This document shows positions 18,894-26,869 of a stretch of 64,000 nucleotides of DNA, in pieces. Within the stretch, counting starts at the first letter, position 1. The number at the start of each line of letters is the position of its first letter. A program made the position numbers and the translations under genes. The stretch comes from Paludibacteraceae bacterium (lineage in GTDB: Bacteria > Bacteroidota > Bacteroidia > Bacteroidales > Paludibacteraceae). The notes beneath the pieces were generated by a model. The model ran no database searches, had not been told where the DNA came from, and saw nothing but the letters and a program-made list of their open reading frames with translations. The stretch lies in contig JAKSNH010000004.1 in assembly GCA_024399955.1 (NCBI GenBank), forward strand, positions 1 through 64,000, written 5' to 3'.

Positions 18894-19037
18894 ATGAAAA
18901 AGTTATATTTAACTCCTCTATGTGAGGAAATCAAAGTACGTGCCACATCTGATTTATTGGTTGGCAGTGTTGGACCCGTTCCTACGGATAAATACATTCC
19001 GGTAGTTTCCGGTGGTGGTAATATCAACGCCGATTAA
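18894..19037 (+). CDS. small MKKxYxxP-type peptide
   Basis: A 47-residue product beginning MKKLYLTPLCEEIKVRATSD and ending in GGGNINAD. It resembles the small, poorly described Bacteroidales proteins that begin MKK-x-Y-x-x-P and often follow surface-protein genes; function unknown. In-frame ATGs exist at 18873 and 18882. An upstream ATG at 18804 would read through the hairpin element and is unlikely. It ends before a strong terminator, so it is probably the last gene of the 15275 transcript. It could be a secreted or modified peptide precursor, which is speculation. Confidence 0.55.
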   Translation: MKKLYLTPLCEEIKVRATSDLLVGSVGPVPTDKYIPVVSGGGNINAD

Positions 19038-19084
19038 TCTTACTCCCTATCCTAAGTAAGAATCCTAATCGCTTAGATATTCGC

Positions 19085-19120
19085 AAAAAGTCCCGTTCAC
19101 GTGGTGAGCGGGACTTTTTT
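19085..19120 (+). terminator. strong intrinsic terminator
   Basis: AAAAAGTCCCGTTCAC (19085-19100) pairs with 19104-19119 around GTG, 16 pairs with one T-G, ending in six T. It closes the surface-protein transcript. Confidence 0.92.
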
Positions 19121-19152
19121 GTGTCCGCATATGTTAAATTTGCAAAAAAATT

Positions 19153-19180
19153 GGTATTTTCAAAAAAAGTTGTACTTTTG
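19153..19180 (+). promoter_or_regulatory. Bacteroidota promoter without an obvious gene
   Basis: TACTTTTG at 19173-19180, followed by CAGCG as at 14487, preceded by a weak -33 (ATTGG at about 19150-19154). The following 335 bases lack a clear gene; see the next entry. Confidence 0.7.
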
Positions 19181-19515
19181 CAGCGAAAATTATGTGGCGA
19201 AAAAATCGCTATGACTCCAATAGATTGTATAACTGTCTTAAAATCAAGTGCTTATGTCAACAAAGAGAACTCTATTTCTCGGCGTATAGGTCAAATATTA
19301 GGCTAGAATCTTTGTCAAGGTGCATAAATAGAGGGATTGTAGGAGTTCAAGAATCTTGAGACTGTTATTCAACTTTTGGGAATTGCGTAGTATGCGGCTT
19401 GGGGAGCCGCGTATATGTCTGTAAAATAAGCAGTTATATCATTGATTGGTGAATGGTATGAATGGATAAATATACTATTTTATCGTTAGTACAGCCTAAA
19501 AAATGACCTATAGAC
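19181..19515 (+). other. probably transcribed stretch with no recognisable gene
   Basis: Behind the promoter at 19173 there are only short frames: 19192-19359 (55 codons, begins MWRKNRYDSN) and 19211-19306 (31 codons, begins MTPIDCITVLKSS and ends SRRIGQILG). A 13-base inverted repeat TCAAGA-A-TCTTGA lies near 19350. A hairpin TATGCGGCT/AGCCGCGTA with loop TGGGG lies near 19391-19415. It could be a small RNA, a tiny protein gene, or the remnant of a deleted gene. I cannot choose among these. Confidence 0.4.
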
Positions 19516-19968
19516 CTATTTCTCACGATTGACTATCTCTGCCCGAATGACTGCCAACATAAACCCTCTAAGGTTGGCATAAACCTTTGGTTTAATCGGT
19601 TTGTCATACAACCTAAAGACACTTGTTTGAGGCTTAGCAATAGGCAGATTGGGCGCAATATGTGCCCATTCTTCGGCTTGGGGATTTTGCTGGTAACGTT
19701 TAAATCGCGCTATCCATTCTTTTGCCTTCTCTTCGTCTCTGGCTTCTGCATACATGCGTTTGAGCGCTTCTGAATAAATGGCGCGATTCGCAACACATTG
19801 CTCAGACCATTCTCCTTGGTGAGGCATCATGGGATAGCACTCTACTGGACCAACCTCTTCTCCTCCATACTTTTTCTGACGGGTTACCCACAGCTTCCCA
19901 TCACGATCTTTTTCTTTCTTAATGACTCCCGAAATTGATTTTATCGGGTACTCTGTCTTTGCATTCAT
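19516..19968 (-). CDS. conserved hypothetical protein
   Basis: The 150 residues begin MNAKTEYPIKSISGVIKK, rich in charge, with no signal peptide or membrane segment. The central part (WSEQCVANRAIYSEALKRMY, EEKAKEWIARFKRYQQ) is helical. The C-terminal KVYANLRGFMLAVIRAEI recalls Bacteroidales proteins of unknown function that end in an LRG-F motif. Its leader is unusual: promoter at 20242, an 11-base direct repeat array, a run of 7-base repeats, then a real Shine-Dalgarno site (AAGGAG) eight bases before ATG. That suggests regulated or phase-variable expression. Function unknown. Confidence 0.65.
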   Translation of the reverse strand: MNAKTEYPIKSISGVIKKEKDRDGKLWVTRQKKYGGEEVGPVECYPMMPHQGEWSEQCVANRAIYSEALKRMYAEARDEEKAKEWIARFKRYQQNPQAEEWAHIAPNLPIAKPQTSVFRLYDKPIKPKVYANLRGFMLAVIRAEIVNREK

Positions 19969-19976
19969 AGTTAATT

Positions 19977-19982
19977 CTCCTT
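19977..19982 (-). promoter_or_regulatory. Shine-Dalgarno site of the gene at 19968
   Basis: AAGGAG on the minus strand, eight bases before the ATG. It is one of only two such sites noticed in this window. Confidence 0.55.
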
Positions 19983-20001
19983 TTTTTTATCTTTGTATTT
20001 T

Positions 20002-20050
20002 ATCTTTCATCTTTCATCTTTCATCTTTCATCTTTCTTCTTTCTTCTTTC
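20002..20050 (-). repeat. heptamer tandem repeat (7 units) in leader
   Basis: On the plus strand five ATCTTTC units are followed by two TTCTTTC units, exactly 49 bases. Loosely heptameric words (for example CTCTAAA, CTCTCCA) continue to about 20095. The array is transcribed in the leader of the gene at 19968. Copy number changes would alter leader length. Confidence 0.92.
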
Positions 20051-20106
20051 AACTCTAAACTCTCCAACTACTCTAAACACTAAACTCTAACCCCCCCTGT
20101 GCTATA

Positions 20107-20160
20107 TAGACGATTAATAGACGATTAATAGAGGATAAATAGACGATTAATAGACTATTC
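20107..20160 (-). repeat. 11-base direct repeats in leader
   Basis: Units TAGACGATTAA (20107), TAGACGATTAA (20118), TAGAGGATAAA (20129), TAGACGATTAA (20140) and a partial TAGACTATTC (20151). The spacing is one helical turn, as in an array of protein-binding iterons. There are no spacers, so this is not CRISPR. Confidence 0.85.
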
Positions 20161-20234
20161 AGCAACCGTGCGCGAACTATCCACGCCCCCTAATACTACG
20201 GGCAACAACCTAAATAATCCCTCATTTCACTATG

Positions 20235-20266
20235 CAAAGATACAAAAAAAATATGATATATGCAAA
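20235..20266 (-). promoter_or_regulatory. promoter of the gene at 19968
   Basis: On the minus strand TTTG (20266-20263), 20 bases starting CATATATCAT, TATCTTTG (20242-20235). The gap 19969-20307 thus holds a promoter, an iteron-like array and a heptamer array. Confidence 0.85.
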
Positions 20267-20307
20267 TAAAAGTGAAAAAAAAGAGTCAATTAGCCAATGG
20301 ACGAGGA

Positions 20308-21300
20308 CTAATGTGGCAGGAGTTGTTCTAAGGTGCGGAGAGTCAGGCGGCTGAAGGCATAGTCGTCCAAATCGCCTAAACGTACAACACAAGTGCCGGG
20401 CAGAGTAGGTAATTGTGGCACTTGCTTAAGTGTAAAAATGGCATGCAGTCGCTGGTGGCTAAGTTGATGCGTGAGCACAATACCATGCCGTTTATGCTTC
20501 TGCTCGAAACGAGACTCATCCACTTCTTCCAAAGGAAACTCCCATAAATGGCGCCATATATCATTCCCCTGCCGCTGATGGATAAGTGTTTGATTATCAC
20601 TTAGATAAATGGTATAAAGGAAGTATCTATCACGAATCTTGGGACGAGGTTTACGAACCGGCAATAGGTCCACTGTGTTATGCTGATAAGCCTCGCAGAA
20701 AATCTGCAATGGGCAATGCTCACAGTCGGGGCGCTTGGGTACACAGTACAACGCTCCAAATTCCATAATCGCCGAATTAAACAAGCGTGGATGTTCACGG
20801 TCTAATAACTCCTCCGCTACCTGATGAAAATGTTTCTTGCCGGCACTGGTGTCAAAAGCCATCTCACAGTCGGTGAGACGTGCTAAAACACGATATACAT
20901 TGCCATCCAAGGCAGGGTGGGGTAAGTTATATGCAAAACTGGCAATCGCCCCTGCTGTATAGTCTCCAATACCTGCCATCTGCCGCAACTCCTCGTACGT
21001 GCGTGGCATCTCGTTCACCTGATGCGCAGCCTTATAGATATTACGGGCGCGTGAGTAATACCCTAATCCTTGCCATAAACGCAAAACCTCATCTTCCTGG
21101 GCTGCGGCTAAGGACGCTAAGTTGGGAAAACGTTCGATGAATCGAAGGTAATAGTCCATGCCTTGATCAACACGCGTCTGCTGCAAAATAATCTCCGAAA
21201 TCCAAATACAATATGGATCCTCGGTCTCTCGCCATGGCAAAATGCGATGATGGGTCTCGTACCAAGAGGCTAATTGACTATAAAAATACTCCTTGTTCAT
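20308..21300 (-). CDS. mutY: A/G-specific adenine glycosylase
   Basis: Base-excision repair enzyme that removes adenine paired with 8-oxoguanine. In 330 residues it has the N-terminal glycosylase core (PWRETEDPYCIWISEIILQ with catalytic Glu), the HhH motif GIGDYTAGAIASFA followed by the catalytic Asp in ALDGNVYRV, the iron-sulphur ligands C-x6-C-x2-C-x5-C (CVPKRPDC, EHC, PLQIFC) and a C-terminal NUDIX-like domain that recognises 8-oxoG. ATG 21300 is chosen because the promoter's -7 box lies only 12 bases upstream, which excludes the longer frame. Translation is probably nearly leaderless. Confidence 0.96.
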   Translation of the reverse strand: MNKEYFYSQLASWYETHHRILPWRETEDPYCIWISEIILQQTRVDQGMDYYLRFIERFPNLASLAAAQEDEVLRLWQGLGYYSRARNIYKAAHQVNEMPRTYEELRQMAGIGDYTAGAIASFAYNLPHPALDGNVYRVLARLTDCEMAFDTSAGKKHFHQVAEELLDREHPRLFNSAIMEFGALYCVPKRPDCEHCPLQIFCEAYQHNTVDLLPVRKPRPKIRDRYFLYTIYLSDNQTLIHQRQGNDIWRHLWEFPLEEVDESRFEQKHKRHGIVLTHQLSHQRLHAIFTLKQVPQLPTLPGTCVVRLGDLDDYAFSRLTLRTLEQLLPH

Positions 21301-21312
21301 TGAAATTTTGTG

Positions 21313-21320
21313 CAAAATTA
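21313..21320 (-). promoter_or_regulatory. mutY promoter (-7 box)
   Basis: TAATTTTG on the minus strand (21320-21313), 12 bases before ATG. The -33 region is T-rich without a perfect TTTG. Confidence 0.75.
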
Positions 21321-21359
21321 CAAAAAAATATTGAAAAAATAAATTTTTTTTGCTCAAAA

Positions 21360-21391
21360 TTTGCATGTATGCGAAATTTTACGTAACTTTG
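21360..21391 (+). promoter_or_regulatory. promoter of the HU-family gene
   Basis: TTTG (21360-21363), 20 bases beginning CATGTATGCG, TAACTTTG (21384-21391). It diverges from mutY. Confidence 0.88.
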
Positions 21392-21433
21392 CACCCTAAT
21401 TCGTCAAAAAGAGAAATAAACACTATTGGTATT

Positions 21434-21715
21434 ATGACAAAAGCAGATCTTGTTAATCAAATCGCATTTCAGACCGGTTACGATAAAAGTACCATTCTGA
21501 ACATCGTAGAGGCTGGCATCCGGAATGTTAAAAAAGCGCTTACGATAGGGGATAATGTGTATCTTCGTGGATTTGGTAGTTTTATTACTAAAACGCGTGC
21601 CGAAAAGTACGCTCGTAATGTGTCAGCACATAAGTCTATCTTAGTTCCTGAGCACAAGATAGCTGCCTTTAAACCTTCTAAGCAGTTTAACGCATTGCTT
21701 AATGATAAAAAGTAA
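21434..21715 (+). CDS. HU/IHF-family DNA-binding protein
   Basis: Histone-like dimer that bends DNA and compacts the nucleoid. It has 93 residues, the normal length, with MTKADLVNQIAFQTGYDKS at the start, LRGFGSFITKTRAEKYARN and the AFKPSKQFNALL C-terminus. ATG 21434 matches the family N-terminus. It is followed by the 29-residue basic protein and RNase G, an arrangement seen in other Bacteroidota. Confidence 0.95.
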   Translation: MTKADLVNQIAFQTGYDKSTILNIVEAGIRNVKKALTIGDNVYLRGFGSFITKTRAEKYARNVSAHKSILVPEHKIAAFKPSKQFNALLNDKK

Positions 21716-21746
21716 ATAATTATTCACTCTATAAATTTTTACTATT

Positions 21747-21836
21747 ATGCCAAACGGAAAGAAGCATAAGAGACATAAGATGTCTACGCACAAACGTAAA
21801 AAACGTTTGCGTAAGAATCGTCATAAGCATAAGTAA
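21747..21836 (+). CDS. 29-residue basic protein, AURKAIP1/COX24-like
   Basis: A tiny gene encoding MPNGKKHKRHKMSTHKRKKR and nine further residues ending in HKHK: 10 Lys, 5 Arg and 5 His in 29 residues. Such proteins are found between HU and RNase G in Bacteroidota and are annotated as AURKAIP1/COX24-domain proteins, related to the mS38/bS22 small-subunit ribosomal helix. A role on the ribosome is likely but is inferred from the family. It lies 31 bases after the HU gene. Confidence 0.85.
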   Translation: MPNGKKHKRHKMSTHKRKKRLRKNRHKHK

Positions 21837-21932
21837 ACCTTACGCTTGGCGATAAGTTAAACTGGCTTTGTGGCGTAAACTATCTTGGGCGCAAGGTGGC
21901 TGCTACAAGGCCTTATTTTATTTAATGAAAGT

Positions 21933-23489
21933 ATGAAAAGCGAACTGATTGTAGACGTACAACCGGAGGAGATTACCATTGCGTTAACCGAAGATGGCCG
22001 CTTGCAGGAAATCAATCGGGAGAAAAGGGATCAAGATAACTTCAGCGTAGGAAATATCTACTACGGACGAGTTAAAAAGGTGATGCCCGCGCTCAATGCA
22101 GTCTTCGTGGATGTAGGTCATGAAAAAGAAGCTTTTCTGCACTATCTGGATTTAGGTTCAGAGTTTCTAACACTACGTGAATACACAACCAAGGCCGTCA
22201 GCGACCGTCGCAAAGTGCCTGCCCTAACTGCCGTTAAACGGCAACCTGAAGTAGGTAAGGAAGGACAAATAGCTGATGTGCTCAAAGTGGGTGATTTACT
22301 GCTTACACAGGTGATTAAGGAACCAATCAATACCAAAGGACCTCGGCTAACTGCCGAACTGAGTATTGCCGGTCGTAACATGGTCTTAATTCCCTATGCC
22401 GACAAGGTGATGGTAAGCAGCAAAATTAAGAAAGAAAGTGAACGCAGTCGCTTAAAACAACTAATCCAATCTATCAAACCGCAGGGCTTTGGCGTTATTG
22501 TACGTACATTAGCCGAAGATAAACGCGTGATGGAATTGGATAATGAACTTAAACTGCTTGTTAAACGATGGGAGGAAACGATCCGCACCTTGCAACAACC
22601 TAAAAAAGGGGTAATAGAAGGTAAGAAGGATCCGGAAGTACGACTGATAATGGCGGAACTGGGACGAACAATCGGAATAATACGAGATATGTTTACACCC
22701 GATTTCAATTCCATTCAAGTGAATGATGAGGCCGTCTATAACGAAATTCGTCAGTACGTTGAAATGATTGCTCCCCAATCGGTCAAGATCATCCGCCAAT
22801 ATAAAGGCAAACAACCGATTTTTGATAAGTACGATATCACGCGTCAAATGAAGACGGGACTCGGACGAACGGTTGGTTTTAAGAATGGTGGGTACTTGGT
22901 TATTGATCGCACAGAAGCCCTCTTTGCTATCGATGTCAATTCCGGCAGTAAGAAACTCTACGATGACCAGGAAGAGAATGCCTTTCAGTACAACATGTTG
23001 GCTGCAGACGAAATCGTTCATCAACTCCGATTACGCGATATAGGCGGTATCATCATTATCGACTTTATCGATATGGATACAAAGGAGCATAACGATCAAC
23101 TCTATGAACACATGCGTGAACTGATGGAGCATGACCGAGCTAAGCACAACGTGCTGCCACTCAGTAAATTTGGTTTGATGCAAATCACACGCCAACGTGT
23201 GCGCCCAGCGGTGGAAGTGAATGTGATGGAAGTGTGCCCAACTTGTATGGGCAAGGGTAAAATCCAACCTTCGTTGTTGTTTACCGATCAATTGGAGGAA
23301 GAGATTGCCCGCGAAGTCCAGGAACATGGCAAGAACCTTATTTTATATGTGCACCCGTATATATACGCGTACGCGTGCAAGGGGTGGCTGCATAGTTTGA
23401 AAAACCAATGGCATCGCCGCTATGGAATTCGTCTCATGGAGGACCAGAGCTTAGGCATGCTACAAACTCGGTTTAGTCAGAAAAGTTGA
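21933..23489 (+). CDS. rng: ribonuclease E/G family endoribonuclease
   Basis: Single-strand-specific RNase that matures rRNA and starts mRNA decay. In 518 residues an S1-type RNA-binding region comes first (VGNIYYGRVKKVMPALNAVF), then the catalytic DNase-I-like domain with the metal-binding Asp in LFAIDVNSGS and IIIIDFIDM, and the zinc-link cysteines CPTCMGKG. It lacks the long C-terminal scaffold of RNase E, so it is of the RNase G type. ATG 21933 (MKSELIVDVQPEE) is chosen because the longer frame has no ATG that fits. Confidence 0.96.
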   Translation: MKSELIVDVQPEEITIALTEDGRLQEINREKRDQDNFSVGNIYYGRVKKVMPALNAVFVDVGHEKEAFLHYLDLGSEFLTLREYTTKAVSDRRKVPALTAVKRQPEVGKEGQIADVLKVGDLLLTQVIKEPINTKGPRLTAELSIAGRNMVLIPYADKVMVSSKIKKESERSRLKQLIQSIKPQGFGVIVRTLAEDKRVMELDNELKLLVKRWEETIRTLQQPKKGVIEGKKDPEVRLIMAELGRTIGIIRDMFTPDFNSIQVNDEAVYNEIRQYVEMIAPQSVKIIRQYKGKQPIFDKYDITRQMKTGLGRTVGFKNGGYLVIDRTEALFAIDVNSGSKKLYDDQEENAFQYNMLAADEIVHQLRLRDIGGIIIIDFIDMDTKEHNDQLYEHMRELMEHDRAKHNVLPLSKFGLMQITRQRVRPAVEVNVMEVCPTCMGKGKIQPSLLFTDQLEEEIAREVQEHGKNLILYVHPYIYAYACKGWLHSLKNQWHRRYGIRLMEDQSLGMLQTRFSQKS

Positions 23490-23490
23490 T

Positions 23491-23520
23491 AAGTGGGGCA
23501 GACTCGGTCTGCCCTACTTT
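23491..23520 (+). terminator. terminator after rng
   Basis: AAGTGGGGCAGAC (23491-23503) pairs with GTCTGCCCTACTT (23507-23519) with one G-T, loop TCG, followed by T-rich sequence. Confidence 0.8.
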
Positions 23521-23531
23521 AGTAACGAACA

Positions 23532-24152
23532 ATGAAACAACATATCTATATATGCCTTCTTATCTGTGTATGCCTTGCCTTTCAGGTGCATGCTAAACCT
23601 CTGCCTCCTCCTATGGCATGGGATAGCTTGCGCCACGAAGTCAGATTGGGTTATGGTGATGCTTTCTTTGAAAGTGCTACGCAGTATGAAGTGACACATA
23701 TCGGCAAACCCAATGCCTCTATTCGCTACTTGACGGGACATATCTTTGCGGAATATCAATACTCCTGGCTTTGGTGGCTGAGCACCGGAATGCAAGTGGA
23801 CTTCAATGGAATGGGGTGGACTGACCTGCGCGATAGGTCAAAGCACAACTATTATAATCTGAGCTTCTTACCTACGGTGCGCTTTACTTACTATCGCCAT
23901 CCCTGGGTGAACCTATATAGTTCAGCCTTTGTGGGATTGACTATCAATGGCGGTTCCGAAACGGACCCTGTTCGACATAAACAAACCATCTGTTATCCGG
24001 GCTTCGGCATAACGACTATCGGAGTACAATTCGGTCATAATGGCTTCTTCGGCACAGTCGAAATGGGAGGATTATGCGCCTTGCAAGGACGAAACGATAT
24101 CGTCATGATCCTAAGCCGCATCTTTTCTGCGAGTGTCGGATATAAATTCTGA
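23532..24152 (+). CDS. small outer-membrane beta-barrel protein
   Basis: A 206-residue exported protein with signal peptide MKQHIYICLLICVCLAFQVHA. It has alternating aromatic strands (AEYQYSWLWWLSTGMQVDF, VRFTYYRHPWVNLYSSAFVG) and a final SASVGYKF, the aromatic C-terminus of outer-membrane barrels. I do not recognise a named family. It lies 24 bases before the lipase-like gene and is probably co-transcribed. No promoter of the common type is visible; the rng terminator lies immediately upstream. Confidence 0.6.
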   Translation: MKQHIYICLLICVCLAFQVHAKPLPPPMAWDSLRHEVRLGYGDAFFESATQYEVTHIGKPNASIRYLTGHIFAEYQYSWLWWLSTGMQVDFNGMGWTDLRDRSKHNYYNLSFLPTVRFTYYRHPWVNLYSSAFVGLTINGGSETDPVRHKQTICYPGFGITTIGVQFGHNGFFGTVEMGGLCALQGRNDIVMILSRIFSASVGYKF

Positions 24153-24176
24153 TGAGAACGTTGAGAATTATGAATT

Positions 24177-25430
24177 ATGAGAAGTAAGAATAATTACATA
24201 GTCTGTGTTATAGCATGCGTCTTCCTTTGCGCCTGCCACCATCTCAACCCCGAGTACGGAGTGGATTTTTCCAAGATGCCTAATAATGGCAAGACCTTTG
24301 TGCCCTATTCGGAGCAGACCTGTGACGTAGATACTTTTAATCTATCCACGGATTCGTCCTCTGCCCCACAGCCTCACAAGGCCAGTTCAATGAACCTAAC
24401 CGACGTGGCACGCGGTGTAGTAGAATCATTTACGTCCTATAAGATTCGTCAGATATGTGGCACGTACTACTCAATCGATTTACAAGGCAAAGAGGTGCGT
24501 TTGTCCGGAGCCGTTTTTTATCCTATTCACGGACGAATACATAACGTCATTATCTGTCCTCACTTCACGGTAGCGGCTAATTATGAAGTCCCTTCTATGA
24601 CCTGCCCCCTTGAGGCTACTTTAGCCGCATTAGGCTATGTGGTCGTTATGCCCGATTATATCGGCTATGGTGCCAGTATGGATAGAGTGCATCCGTATTT
24701 GCAACAAGATCTGACTGCCCATAATGTGGCAGATATGGCATTGGCGGTGCGACCTTTCTTGGCGGACAGACGAATCATGGTGGAGAGTGAGGAGATCATT
24801 ATCGTCGGATATAGTCAGGGCGGTGCTGCTGCTATGTTCACCCAACGGCTATTAGAGACGGACAAAGAGTATAAAGGACTATTCAAAATCAAGAAGACAT
24901 ACTGCGGTGGCGGTCCATATAATGTGGCGCATACTTATGAGTATTGCATGGCGCACGATAAAACAGGCATCCCCTATGCCGTGCCCTTGCTGATTGTTGG
25001 TATGTCCGAAGGAATGGAGAATCCCCTGGATGTGGCATCTTTTTTCCGCGAACCACTCAAGAGTCACTATGAGGAGTGGCTCAAATCCAAGAAGTATAAT
25101 GGCACGCAGATAACGGCGATGATAGGCGAGAATCACCTTAGCAAAATCCTTTCGTCCGAAGGAATGGATCTAACTAATCCGGAAACGCAGCGGTTATATA
25201 AAGAACTGCAGGAGAATGCGTTGCCGTCCGACTATATGCCACAAACACCGATGTATATCTTCCATTCTAAGGACGACCAAACGGTGCCTTTTATCAATGC
25301 GGATGAGGTTCGCTCTCAGTTTGAACAGCATGCTGCAGGCGGTCCGCACATCGAATACGATTTTGGTAATTATGGCAACCACCAACAGGGTTTCACTAAG
25401 TTCCTATTCAAAATGCTTAACACCCTATAA
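24177..25430 (+). CDS. secreted alpha/beta-hydrolase lipoprotein, lipase-like
   Basis: Exported hydrolase of 417 residues. The N-terminus MRSKNNYIVCVIACVFLCAC carries a lipobox with a cysteine near residue 20, so it is probably anchored in the outer membrane. It shows the nucleophile elbow GYSQGG (about residue 208), a candidate Asp in HSKDDQTVP and a candidate His in NYGNHQQGF. The oxyanion region is VVMPDYIGYG. This resembles secretory lipases or acyl esterases; the substrate is unknown. It is convergent with the amylase gene across a bidirectional terminator. Confidence 0.75.
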   Translation: MRSKNNYIVCVIACVFLCACHHLNPEYGVDFSKMPNNGKTFVPYSEQTCDVDTFNLSTDSSSAPQPHKASSMNLTDVARGVVESFTSYKIRQICGTYYSIDLQGKEVRLSGAVFYPIHGRIHNVIICPHFTVAANYEVPSMTCPLEATLAALGYVVVMPDYIGYGASMDRVHPYLQQDLTAHNVADMALAVRPFLADRRIMVESEEIIIVGYSQGGAAAMFTQRLLETDKEYKGLFKIKKTYCGGGPYNVAHTYEYCMAHDKTGIPYAVPLLIVGMSEGMENPLDVASFFREPLKSHYEEWLKSKKYNGTQITAMIGENHLSKILSSEGMDLTNPETQRLYKELQENALPSDYMPQTPMYIFHSKDDQTVPFINADEVRSQFEQHAAGGPHIEYDFGNYGNHQQGFTKFLFKMLNTL

Positions 25431-25432
25431 CA

Positions 25433-25457
25433 AAAGAGCAGGCCGGGCCTGCTCTTT
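25433..25457. terminator. bidirectional terminator
   Basis: AAAGAGCAGGC (25433-25443) and GCCTGCTCTTT (25447-25457) around CGG, a perfect 11-bp stem between convergent genes. Confidence 0.9.
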
Positions 25458-25487
25458 GTCGTTTATATTAGAGTGCTCTTAGCACCG

Positions 25488-26849
25488 TTACTTCGTAACG
25501 ATTATCCACTGCCACGGAGCCAAGGTGAGTGGCTCTTCGTTCAGCTCAACCTCATGACCGCATAAGCAGTTATATGTGCCGGCCAAGTCGCCTAATTGCA
25601 GGTTAACTGTTTGCTCGGCATTGGACATATTCATGATGGCAATGACGGTGTTGCTGCCGCATTTCTGACAAGCTTTCTGGCGAACACAAGCAAAGATAGC
25701 TTCGTTATCGCAAGCGATACGTACCATAGGTGCACCTAATTCGTTGCTCCACAAGGCGCGGTTGTCGGCACGCAGTGCGTTGAGCTTCTGATAGAGTTCG
25801 GTTTTCTTGCCACCATTCAGCATCAACGTATCAATCATATCTTTCTCAAAGAACTCCAGGCGGTGGTTATTACCACTGGGTTGACCCGTATAAATCAATG
25901 GCATACCGGGTACGACATACGTGAAGGCTGCAAATAAATCTGCGGCATCACCCATGCGCTCGTATTCGGTGCCGTTCCAACTGTTCTCGTCGTGGTTGCT
26001 GGTGAAATTCATGCGGATAGCCTCCGGACGAATAGTGGTGTCGCATTGTGCAAAGTAGTTCCACAAAGCCTCAACGCCTTGTTTGCCTTGTGCTACATCG
26101 TTCATCAAGTGATGCAGTGTCCAACCATAATACATATCAAAAGCGGTCTCTGTCAACTCTTGCGCCTTGTCCTCGTTCTCGGCAAGTGTGAACATAGCAG
26201 GATGCTCTGCTTTCAATTCACCCATAGCCTCGTTCCAGAAATCCGTGGGAACTTCGCCGGCTACATCGCAACGGAAACCATCAATACCTACACTATCTAA
26301 CCAAAAACGCATAGCCTGCTTCATTGCGGCACGCATATCGGCATTGTCATAGTTGAGTTTGGAGATGTCGGTCCAATCGTATTGCACCATTAGGTTGCCT
26401 AAACTGTCGCGATAATGCCAGCCGTCGTTTTGAGTCCATGCATGATCCGGAGCGGTGTGGTTAGCTACCCAGTCCAAAATAACCTTAAAACCTAACTCAT
26501 GAGCGGTGTTGAGGAAATGCTTGAAGTCATCCATCGTACCAAACTCAGGGTTGATGGCGCAGTAGTCTCTAATAGAGTAGTAACTGCCTAAAGTGCCTTT
26601 ACGAGTGATGACACCAATCGGTTGACAAGGCATAATCCAAAGGATATCAATGCCGTTCTCTTTGATTTCCGGCAACATTTGCTCGGCTGCAGCAAAAGTG
26701 CCTTCAGGAGTCAATTGACGAGTGTTCAACTCATAGATAGTAGCGTCGTATGACCAGCAGGTGTGACGCAGTTCATGACAGCATTGCTGCTTCTTGCAGC
26801 ATGCGGTGAGGGCCAACAGACCCAGTGCAAAAATAAGTACTTTTCTCAT
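25488..26849 (-). CDS. secreted GH13 alpha-amylase family lipoprotein
   Basis: Starch-degrading enzyme of the GH13 clan, 453 residues. The signal peptide MRKVLIFALGLLALTACC has a lipobox, placing it in the periplasm or outer membrane. The four GH13 regions are visible: VILDWVANH, GIDGFRCDVA with the nucleophile Asp, TLAENED with the acid Glu, and FTSNHDEN with the third carboxylate. A small C-terminal beta domain ends in WQWIIVTK. It is second gene of an operon, 20 bases after a larger GH13 gene. No SusCD pair is nearby. Confidence 0.92.
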   Translation of the reverse strand: MRKVLIFALGLLALTACCKKQQCCHELRHTCWSYDATIYELNTRQLTPEGTFAAAEQMLPEIKENGIDILWIMPCQPIGVITRKGTLGSYYSIRDYCAINPEFGTMDDFKHFLNTAHELGFKVILDWVANHTAPDHAWTQNDGWHYRDSLGNLMVQYDWTDISKLNYDNADMRAAMKQAMRFWLDSVGIDGFRCDVAGEVPTDFWNEAMGELKAEHPAMFTLAENEDKAQELTETAFDMYYGWTLHHLMNDVAQGKQGVEALWNYFAQCDTTIRPEAIRMNFTSNHDENSWNGTEYERMGDAADLFAAFTYVVPGMPLIYTGQPSGNNHRLEFFEKDMIDTLMLNGGKKTELYQKLNALRADNRALWSNELGAPMVRIACDNEAIFACVRQKACQKCGSNTVIAIMNMSNAEQTVNLQLGDLAGTYNCLCGHEVELNEEPLTLAPWQWIIVTK

Positions 26850-26869
26850 AATGTTACATTTGGGTTATT

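Noticed and set aside
19391..19415. Group II intron or retron piece
   Set aside because: The GCGGCT hairpin resembles neither domain V nor a known retron stem, and no reverse transcriptase is nearby.
20107..20160. CRISPR-like array
   Set aside because: Units are 11 bases and adjoin without spacers; no cas genes are present.
24165..24185. Heptamer repeat before the lipase gene
   Set aside because: TGAGAAT, TATGAAT, TATGAGA fit period seven only loosely, and part of it is coding; too weak to count.
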